Assembly: GCF_020497125.1 (NCBI RefSeq)
Contig: NC_059079.1
Location: 52,773,114-52,837,113 of the forward strand
From: Mauremys mutica
Taxonomy: Eukaryota > Chordata > Testudines > Geoemydidae
Reading direction: 5' to 3'
Length of the DNA stretch: 64,000 nucleotides
Shown: positions 48,640-56,979 of the stretch, in pieces
Numbering within the stretch: position 1 is the first letter of the stretch
Layout of the letters: every line of letters starts with the position of its first letter
Translations under genes and position numbers: made by a program
Notes under the pieces: model-generated
Told to the model about the DNA's origin: nothing
The model's database searches: none
What the model saw: the letters and a program-made list of their open reading frames with translations, nothing else

Positions 48640-50378
48640 AGAAATTTGTGTGAGGCGTTGCTGGACAGCAGATCACAGGTCACCATACTTTATGAATTTT
48701 ACTACTGAGAACACTTGCGGCATTTACTCTTGCGTCCCCTGTCCAGCCTGACAGTCTGAGGAATTGGCTCTGCCTGCCTTTATGGGGGGTATATATCCTC
48801 TTAAATGTCCAGTTTCCAAAGAACATTGCAAGGGTAACCCAGGAAATAGAAACATTGGTGCTAGTCTGCCCTATCCAAAGGGAAATCCTAGGACAAATGC
48901 ATACCTGTTCCAGAGATTGGTGCGGAAGTGCCATAAGATGGCAGGAAACTACTATCAGCAGGAGCTGCCAATGCATGCTTTATGTAAAGTCGCATACCAG
49001 CAAGTGATGCCCCCCCCCACCCCCACATACCAAGAGGAGACCAAGGCTAGATCTTTTGGGAAGGATAGTTTCCAGTTTGGGGATTCCCCCATTCCTGCCG
49101 AGTGGAAGGACTGCTGCGTGAGAAGTTAGTCAAGAGGAAGGCTGTTTTCTCTACGCACGAGTGTGATGTTGGGTGTGTTCACGATGTGGAGCACCACATC
49201 CAAATGCAAGATGGTCAGCCTTTATGAGAGAAGTCAAGACGATTAGTCCCCACTGATATCAAAGATGTGAGGCAGCACCTACAGGAACCGGCTCAAGCAA
49301 GTATCATTGAGGAATCCAGGAGCCCCTACGCGTCGCTGATCGTTGTAGTACGAAAGAGAAGTGGCAAGGTGTGCACGTGCATGGACTATCACACTCTGAA
49401 CCAGCGAACAATATACAATGCCTGGGTGGATGATGCCTTGGATAGCCTGAATGGCAGCTGCTGGTTCTCTGTCCTTGATCGCCACAATAGATACTATCAA
49501 GTACCCATGGTACCAGAGAAAATAGTCTGAAAAATGGTCTCAGAGAAAATGGTCACAGGGAGAAAATAGCATTCATTTGCTCCTTGGGGTTTTACCAATT
49601 TAATCGCATGCTTCAGGGAGTGTCGGGGGCTCCAGCCACGTTTCAGCAACTCATGGAGCCACCGAAGGGGACATGCACCTGTTTGAGTGTCTGGTGTACT
49701 GAATAACATATTGGTGTTTGGGTGCACTTTAGAAGAACATAAGACTTGGCTGTGCAAAGTCCTGGATCGTTTGGAACAGGCTGGACTCAATTTAACCTTA
49801 GACAAGTGCATCTTCTGCCAGACATCCGTGTGGTATGTGGGACACAATGTCTGCAGATGGTATAGTTATGGACCCAGAGAAGGTGAAGGCGATAACCTGG
49901 CCGAGGCCCACGACTCTCAAGGAATTTGTTGTTTCTGGGATTCTGCTGCTATTACTGCAGGGACAAAGAATTTTTTGCACATTGTGCATGCACTCACAGA
50001 GCTTACCAAGGGATACCCTCACACAAATAAGAAGAAGGGGAACCCATCCCAGCATCAATACTTTTATGTGGGTGCACCTTTCAGAAAATGGTGGACCGCT
50101 GAGTGTGAGAAGGCTTTCCATAAAATCATTCAACAACTCACTGAAGCACCTGTTTTGGTGTACGCTGATCTCACCCAGCCATATGACCGTCATGTCAATG
50201 AAAGCTACACTGGGTTAGGAGCTGTCCTTTATCAAGAGTGTGAGGGCAAACTCCAATCAGTAGCTTTTGCAAGTAAAGGCCTTACACCACCTGAGAGAAA
50301 CTACCCTGCTCATCAAACAGAGTTTCTGGCATTGAAGTGGGCCATGACAAAGAGGTTCCATGACTACTTCTATGGGGC
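48640..50378 (+). pseudogene. Degenerate plus-strand Ty3/gypsy pol, 5' part
   Basis: A protease relic at about 48655-48700 reads ALLDSRSQVTILYEF (D-S kept, G replaced by R). A spacer frame follows at 48764-49129. Reverse transcriptase homology begins near 49255 (IIEESRSPYASLIVVVRKRS, then YHTLNQRTI, SVLDRHNRYYQVPM) and continues with shifts and stops (GFYQFN, GAPATFQQLM). The YxDD site is destroyed: after VY comes a stop. RNase H homology (AFHKIIQQLTEAPVLVYADL, then GLGAVLYQ, ERNYPAHQTEFLALKWAM) runs to the GGGGC insertion site. Its order, RT before RNase H with no integrase upstream, is that of ordinary gypsy, so this is a different lineage from the inserted element. No LTR was found on the left; the left limit is approximate. 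Confidence 0.8.
50374..50378. repeat. Target-site duplication GGGGC, left
   Basis: It directly abuts the LTR and is repeated exactly at 63422-63426. It places the insertion within the RNase H region of the older plus-strand gypsy copy. Confidence 0.88.
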
Positions 50379-50547
50379 TGTAACAGGCGGGTCCGGGGCT
50401 CAACCCTCTGAGGGGAGGAGGGGAGCCACACCGGCCTGCTTGTCTCACGGGGGTTCTGTCCTGTCTCTTTAAGGCTAGGACAGGCCCAGGCCCCCTGGTG
50501 CAGGGGCTGGGCGACAAACAGTCTAGATAGGTCTCAAGCCTTTGGTA

Positions 50548-51550
50548 GCAGGCTGAGCCAGTAGCAAACAGTACAGGGGCTCAGGCCTCTTGTGGCAGGC
50601 TGAGCCAGTAGCAAACAGTACAGGGGCTCAGGCCTCTTGTGGCAGGCTGAGCCAGTAACAAACAGTACAGGGGCTCAGGCCTCTTGTGGCAGGCTGAGCC
50701 AGTAGCAAGCAGTACAGGGGCTCAGGCCTCTTGTGGCAGGCTGAGCCAGTAGCAAGCAGTACAGGGGCTCAGGCCTCTTGTGGCAGGCTGAGCCAGTAGC
50801 AAGCAGTACAGGGGCTCAGGCCTCTTGTGGCAGGCTGAGCCAGTAGCAAGCAGTACAGGGGCTCAGGCCTCTTGTGGCAGGCTGAGCCAGTAGCAAGCAG
50901 TACAGGGGCTCAGGCCTCTTGTGGCAGGCTGAGCCAGTAGCAAGCAGTACAGGGGCTCAGGCCTCTTGTGGCAGGCTGAGCCAGTAGCAAGCAGTACAGG
51001 GGCTCAGGCCTCTTGTGGCAGGCTGAGCCAGTAGCAAGCAGTACAGGGGCTCAGGCCTCTTGTGGCAGGCTGAGCCAGTAGCAAGCAGTACAGGGGCTCA
51101 GGCCTCTTGTGGCAGGCTGAGCCAGTAGCAAGCAGTACAGGGGCTCAGGCCTCTTGTGGCAGGCTGAGCCAGTAGCAAGCAGTACAGGGGCTCAGGCCTC
51201 TTGTGGCAGGCTGAGCCAGTAACAAACAGTACAGGGGCTCAGGCCTCTTGTGGCAGGCTGAGCCAGTAACAAACAGTACAGGGGCTCAGGCCTCTTGTGG
51301 CAGGCTGAGCCAGTAGCAAGCAGTACAGGGGCTCAGGCCTCTTGTGGCAGGCTGAGCCAGTAGCAAGCAGTACAGGGGCTCAGGCCTCTTGTGGCAGGCT
51401 GAGCCAGTAGCAAGCAGTACAGGGGCTCAGGCCTCTTGTGGCAGGCTGAGCCAGTAGCAAGCAGTACAGGGGCTCAGGCCTCTTGTGGCAGGCTGAGCCA
51501 GTAGCAAGCAGTACAGGGGCTCAGGCCTTTTGCGGCAGGCTGAGCCAGTA
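50548..51550. repeat. 47-bp minisatellite, 21 copies
   Basis: The unit contains GTACAGGGGCTCAGGCCTCT and GGCAGGCTGAGCCAGTA. ACAGGGG recurs every 47 bp from 50573 to 51513. Units differ mainly at AGCAAGCAG versus AACAAACAG, with homogeneous middle units and variants near the ends. Since 47 is not a multiple of three, the reading frames across it are meaningless. Confidence 0.95.
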
Positions 51551-52102
51551 GGTAGAGGGGGACGACTGCCACCCGTGAGTGGGGTGGCAGGGGGGGACAC
51601 AGGCCCACCCACTCCACTGTGTCCCGGCCCGGGGCCCTAGGCAGCGGTCCTCACCGCTGCCGGTCAGTGGGGATCCTGACCGCAACACACTGACATGGGT
51701 TCAGTCTGGTCAGCAGCCTGACTGAGGTCAGCTGCCCCCGGGCCACTTCCACTATCCCCCTCTTGTCCTACCTGGTCCACGGCGTCTCGCCCCGGGAAGT
51801 CCCACTGCATGGGCTCGTCCCAACCCGGGCTGGGGGGTAGGTCTGGTAGGTCCTTAGGGAAGTCCAGCCAATCCTGCCCCGGGGGCTCCTCGGGGTAACA
51901 GCATGGCAGCTGGGGCGTTCCCCGGGCTCCTCGTCGTAGGTGGCGCGGGGGAGTTCCGGCTGGTCTTCCCAGGAGCGAGGTAGGGTGCTCTCCGTCCAGT
52001 CCAGGCAGTCGCTCGGGGCTCCAGTGGTTCCTCCGGTAGGAGCTCCCTCAGGCAGGTCTGCTCTCCCCGGTGGCTGAGAGCTGACTGAGCTGGGAGGCCC
52101 GG

Positions 52103-52111
52103 CTTTTATTC
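52103..52111 (-). promoter_or_regulatory. GAATAAAAG in the 3' LTR, containing the pol stop codon
   Basis: Copy of the 63295-63303 motif. The TAA ending the pol frame is part of this motif, so the stop codon lies inside the LTR. Confidence 0.4.
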
Positions 52112-55100
52112 TTCCGGGTCGCCGCCTGACCCTCTGAGGGGCGGGCTCACCATGCTGTAGCCCCGCCCCTTCCTGTGTCCGGGGCTCAACCCTCTCCGGG
52201 GAGGAGGGGAGCCACACCGGCCCGCTACATTCCCCCCCCTCAAGCCTGGCTCCCATGCCTTGGGGCCAGGTCCTTCCATCTCCTCAAGGCGGGACAGGAA
52301 GTCGGCATTTGCGTGGTCCTTGCCCGCCCGATGCCGGATGGTAAAGGCATAGGGCTGCAGGGCTAGGTACCACCGCATGATCCGGGGGTTGTTATCCTTC
52401 ATCCTCATCAACCATTGGAGGGGTGCATGGTCCGTGACGAGGGTGAAGGGGGCACCCAGGAGGAAGAATCGGAGGGCGTCACAGGCCCACTTCACCGCTA
52501 GGGCTTCTTTCTCGATCACGGAATAGTTGCGCTCGCGGGGGAATAGCTTCCGGCTGAGGTATATCACGGGATGATCCCCCCCCTCCATATCCTGCGACAG
52601 GACCGCCCCGACGCCGGTCTTAGACGCGTCTGTCTGTAGAATAAACGGCTTGTCGAAGTCCGGGCTGTACAGGACTGGTTCCTGGCAAAGGCGGTCCTTC
52701 AGGGTCTGGAAGGCCACCTCGCACTCGGCCGTCCAGCGCACCTGTCGGGGACTATTTTTCTTGAGGAGCTCAGTTAGGGGTGCGGCAATTGAGGCAAACT
52801 GCGGAATAAACCGCCGGTAATACCCGGCGAGCCCCAGGAACTGCCGCACTTGACGCTTCGTCGTGGGCGTGGGACAGTCCGCAAGGGCCTGTACCTTGCC
52901 TACCAGGGGTCTGATTCGTCCTCCTCCCACCGTGTAGCCCAGATAGGTGGTCTCCTGCCATGCGATCCTACATTTCTTAGGGTTGGCGGTCAACCCCGCC
53001 TCCCGCAAGGTTCGTAGGACCGCGGCGACCCGGTTGAGGTGATCTTCCCAGTGGCGGCTGTAGATTACCACATCATCCAAGTAGGCGGCCGCATACTCCT
53101 GGTGAGGCCGCAAGAGGTGGTCCATCAACCGCTGGAAGGTCGCAGGGGCCCCATGGAGGCCGAACGGCATCCGATTAAATTGATAAAGGCCTGAGGGGGT
53201 AGCAAAGGCCGTTTTTTCTTTGGACGCTTCGTCGAGGGGGATCTGCCAATACCCTTTGCTCAGGTCCAGGGTGGTGATAAATTGGGCTTCCCCCAGGCGG
53301 CCCAGGAGCTCATCCACCCTGGGCATCGGATAGGCGTCAAACCGCGAGATGGCGTTTACCCGACAGAAGTCTATACAGAATCGGCGCGTACCGTCCGGTT
53401 TGGGGACCAGCACCACCGGGCTGCGCCATTCACTGCAGGAGGGCTCGATGACCCCCAAGGCTAACATGGTTCGGACTTCTTCTTCTACCTCCTGTCGCAT
53501 CCGGTACGGCAAAGGCCGGGTGGTTTCTCTGATCGTTTTCCCTGGCTCGGTCAGAATTGTGTGACAGGCCCGGGTTGTATAACCTGGGGCGGCCGTGAAG
53601 GTTTTTTGGAAAGCCTGCAGGAGACATGTAGCCTGCTTACGCTGCTCTGCCGTGAGCGAGGGGCCTATCGGGGGTTCCTCCACGCCCTTCGTCTCAGCCG
53701 TGTCCGGACCCAGCTCGGGCTCGGGCGGGCAAGGGTCGATCAGTAGGCCCTCTCGGTCACACCATGGCTTTAGCAGATTAACGTGGTAGATCTGGAGCTT
53801 CTTCCGTCGGTCGGGTTGGCGGATTTCGTATGTCACGGGTCCCACTTGCCGCACCACCTCATAGGGCCCCTGCCAACGGGCCAACAGCTTCGACTCGCTG
53901 GAGGGAAGGAGCAGTAGGACCCGGTCCCCAGGAGCGAACGTCCGGGCCCTGACCTCCTGGTTATAGTTCCGCTCCTGCTTCGCCTGGGCGGCCCGCAAAT
54001 TCTCCCGGGCTACTGTCCCGGCCTGGGTCAGGTATTCCCGTAATTGGTGGACGTACTGGAGGAGGCCCTGGGTTGGGGAGGCCGACTCCTCCCAGGTCTC
54101 CCGCATCAAATCTAAAAGTCCGCGGGGCCTCCGCCCGTACAACAGTTCAAAGGGGGAGAACTTAGTTGAGGCTTGCGGAACCTCCCGGATGGCCAGAAGC
54201 AGGGGTGGTAGGAACTGGTCCCAGTGCCGCAATTCCTCAGGGGGAAATTTTTTTAGCATGTCCTTAAGGGTGCGGTTGAACCGCTCTACCAGCCCGTCGG
54301 TCTGTGGGTGGTACACTGACGTACGCAGCTGTTTCACCCCCAGGAGCTTGCAGACCTGTTGGAGCAGCCGGGACGTGAAGTTAGTGCCCTGGTCTGTTAG
54401 GATCTCCCTAGGCAACCCTACTCGGGAAAATATCTTCATCAGTTCCCCCGCAATGGTCCGGGCGGTGATGCTCCGCAGGGGGACGGCCTTGGGGAAGCGG
54501 GAGGCGTAGTCCACAAGGACGAGGACATACTGGAAGCCGGCCGCGCTTCGGGGAAGCGGACCTATCAGGTCCATGGCGACCCGCTCAAAGGGGGTCTCGA
54601 TGACTGGCATGGGGACCAAGGGGGCCTTGGATACCCGAGGCGGTGCGGCCAGCTGACACTCAGGACAGGAGGTACAATATTGCTTCACCTCTTGATGAAT
54701 ACCAGGCCAAAAGAACCGCGTCAGGATTCGGGCGAGGGTCTTCTCTTGCCCCAGATGCCCGGCGGCGGGCACATCGTGGGCCAACTGCATCACGGCCCTG
54801 CGGTGACAGCGGGGTACCAACAATTGCGTCAAGGGTTCACGGGTGCGTGGGTCTCGATTGATGCGGTAGAGCCTATCTCGCCGGAGCTCGAAATGAGGCC
54901 ACTGCGTGGCCCGATGAGAATCTACCACGGAGCCGTCGACGGCCGCAAGTTGTTGATAGGCCCGGCTAAGCGTCGGGTCTGATCGCTGGTCGCGGCAAAA
55001 GTCCGTATCGAAGCGAGGTGCTGAGGGAGTTTGTTCCAGCGGCCTCTGACCTCCTTGGTCCTCTCCCTCACTCTCCGCACCGGCCTGCCCCGCCGCTGGC

Positions 55101-55787
55101 GGGGGTTCCCGGGGTTCAGCGGCCAAGCCCGGCGTTGCCCGGAGGACCTCTTCGAATAAGGGCCAGTCTCGCCCCAGAATCACAGGATAGGCCAGTCCGG
55201 GCGCCAGGCCGACGACTAGCCTCCGGGTAGTGCCTCCCACCGTTAGCTGGGCCCAGGCACTCGGGTAAGGTCGGACATCTCCGTGGATGCATTGTAACTG
55301 TATCGGCGTCAGACGGGGGTCGGCCGGTGGTCCCAGAGATTGGCGGACCAAGGTCTGGCCGCACCCTGAATCGATCAGGGCCTGTGTGGTCTGGTTCTCA
55401 ACCATTACCGGGATTATCAGCTGGGGGGGCCCCGCCTGGCGGGCCCGGCCGGCCCCTACGTAAACCTGCCCGAAACTGCAGTCCATCTCGGGACAGTCTC
55501 GTTGTACATGTCCGGCTTTCCCACATCTAAAGCAGGGACCGAGCTCAGGGCGTCCACTCCGGGGAAGGCTTGTTCTGGCACTTCGGGGGGGGCTCCGCCG
55601 GACCTTAGGCGCTCCCTGGGTGAAGGCCGGGGTAGTCCGCTGGGGGGTTGCTTCCCAGCGTGGAGTCGCGGTTCCCTGTCGGGGTCCCGGCCCGGGGTCC
55701 GGGCCTCGTGGGTGGGGCACGTTCGACGCCCTCTTCTCGTCTCGGGGTCGTTCGGGCCCCGAGGTAGGTGGCCGGAAGGCGGGCCCT
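52106..55787 (-). CDS. pol: Gag C-terminus and complete pol (PR-INT-RT-RNase H) of the Gmr1-like element
   Basis: One open frame of about 1,227 codons. The computed frame starts 30 codons earlier inside the inserted LTR; those residues are foreign, and numbering here follows that longer frame. Order: zinc knuckle (C116, C119, H124, C129); aspartic protease (DSG 170-172); integrase HHCC (H368, H375, C405, C408) and D437-D496-E532 with 35 residues between the last two; basic C-terminal segment to about 705; reverse transcriptase (D872, YLDD 933-936); RNase H (D1084, an E at 1123 or 1125, D1150, D1188 or D1193). All expected catalytic residues are visible. Integrase precedes reverse transcriptase, unlike ordinary gypsy elements and as in the Gmr1 group. 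The frame crosses the polypurine tract and stops inside the 3' LTR. Enzymatically it looks intact, but gag upstream is broken. Confidence 0.9.
52230..52240 (-). other. Polypurine tract of the Gmr1-like element
   Basis: On the minus strand it reads AGGGGGGGGAA directly before the 3' LTR, the normal primer for plus-strand DNA synthesis. The pol reading frame passes through it without a stop. Confidence 0.75.
55783..55787. repeat. Target-site duplication GCCCT, left copy
   Basis: GCCCT abuts the left LTR and is repeated exactly at 61453-61457. Five base pairs is usual for Ty3/gypsy integration. Confidence 0.9.
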
Positions 55788-56225
55788 TGTGACGGTATTG
55801 ATATAAACGGGGACCATATAGAACATGGGTTGCAACCAAGGTCCTGTAGTGGCACCAAATCCTGAGTAAAGGGGGTCATATAAGGTGTCTAAGACCAGGT
55901 TCTGGGTTGCTGGTTATGATTATGCTGTCTGTATGTCTGTGTATAATTTTGTAGTTGAAGTTATAAGTATTGGCTCTGTAATGTCTATACTTGGTTTTAT
56001 GCTCTGCCTCTGGGAAGTGTCCCAGACAAGCTGATGTCAGCCCTGCATAGCTGGTTTGATGGCCCATTAAAGGGCCATCGGCTACACAATTGACCCATGG
56101 AGAGAAGGCAGCCACGCCTTGTGACTCAGCAAAGTATGCGGGGACTGGCCCATGTGACTCGAGGCTCCATTTTGCTGTAATTTTCCACAGTGAAGACAAA
56201 GAGATTCTTACACCTGGAAAAGTCT

Positions 56226-56233
56226 ATATAAGC
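56226..56233 (+). promoter_or_regulatory. TATA-type box in the 5' LTR
   Basis: TATATAAG lies 254 bp upstream of the AATAAA in the same LTR, a plausible promoter placement for an LTR. The same motif occurs in the 3' LTR. No transcription evidence is available. Confidence 0.55.
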
Positions 56234-56479
56234 CTAATATCTCATCTCCATCTGGTCTTCAATCCTGCTTCTGACCTCTGGAAGGACTTTGCTACAAACT
56301 GAAGCTCTGCACAAAGGACTGTTGACCCATCCCAGTGGGGGATGTTCCAGAGACTTAATCTGAACCTGCAGTTTACTCCAGCACTGCTGCAAGCCTGAAC
56401 TAAGAACTTTGCCATTACTGTATGTAATTGATTCCATTTAACCAATTCTACCTCTCATTTCTACCTTTTTCCCTTTGTA

Positions 56480-56485
56480 AATAAA
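56480..56485 (+). promoter_or_regulatory. Polyadenylation signal AATAAA
   Basis: AATAAA is followed by GT-rich sequence. The 3' LTR copy (about 61069-61074) would terminate the element's transcript. The motif and its surroundings are shared with the related LTRs at about 2550 and 32480. Confidence 0.6.
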
Positions 56486-56863
56486 CCTTTAGATTTTAGA
56501 TTCTAAAGGATTGGCAACAGCGTGATTTGTGGGTAAGATCTGATGTGTATATTGACCTGGGTCTGGGGCTTGGTCCTTTGGGACTGAGAGAACCTTTTTC
56601 TTTTATTGGGGTGTTGGTTTTCATAACCATTTATCCCCAGGACGAGTGCACTGGTGGTGATACTGGGAGACTGGAGTGTCTAAGGAAATTGCTTGTGTGA
56701 CTTGTGGTTAGCCAGTGGGGTGAGACCAAAGTCCTTTTGTCTGGCTGGTTTGGTTTACCTTAGAGGTGGAAAAACCCCAGCCTAGGGCTGTAACTGCCCT
56801 GTTTGAGCAATTGGTCCTGATTTGGCACTCTCAGTTGGGTCCCGCCAGAACAGCTCTGTCACA

Positions 56864-56882
56864 GTGGCGTAGTCGGCAGGAT
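56864..56882 (+). other. Putative primer-binding site
   Basis: One G separates the LTR end from TGGCGTAGTCGGCAGGAT, the place and TGG start expected of a tRNA primer site. I could not match it to a specific tRNA 3' end by eye. Confidence 0.5.
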
Positions 56883-56979
56883 CCACAGAACCAGGTCAAT
56901 TAAGCTTTGGGTCAGAACCCCACGCTATCCAAATTTTAACTTTGGGATTGAGAGTTTGGTTGGTTAAAGATCAGTGACC

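Larger units (their letters stand above)
50379..52229 (-). repeat. 3' LTR of the Gmr1-like element (1,851 bp)
   Basis: It is bounded by TGTAACAGG and CCCGCTACA on the plus strand and adjoins the polypurine tract on its inner side. It contains 21 units of a 47-bp repeat. It is 468 bp longer than the 5' LTR: ten extra repeat units (470 bp) less two single-base indels. Confidence 0.92.
55788..56863 (+). repeat. 5' LTR of the young element
   Basis: It begins TGTGACGG and ends CTGTCACA. It has a TATA-type box (56226-56233) and an AATAAA (56480-56485), giving an approximate U3-R-U5 layout with U3 about 55788-56255. The only difference I found from the right LTR is T at 56857 against C at 61446. 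Several short reading frames inside it recur identically in the other LTR and are not genes. Confidence 0.93.

Noticed and set aside
50548..51550. Regular 47-bp array resembling a CRISPR
   Set aside because: There are no unique spacers; whole units are repeated, it lies in a retrotransposon LTR, and the genome is vertebrate.
51427..51612. Minus-strand ORFs across the 47-bp repeats (also 62617-62879)
   Set aside because: The unit length is not a multiple of three, so these are accidental open frames over a minisatellite.
51768..52256. 162-aa minus-strand ORF (and 184-aa counterpart at 62855-63409)
   Set aside because: Both lie inside the LTRs of the Gmr1-like element and differ by frameshifts at G and C runs; they are LTR sequence, not an extra gene.
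53282..55865. Numerous 60-106 aa plus-strand ORFs
   Set aside because: They are antisense shadows of the GC-rich pol frame.
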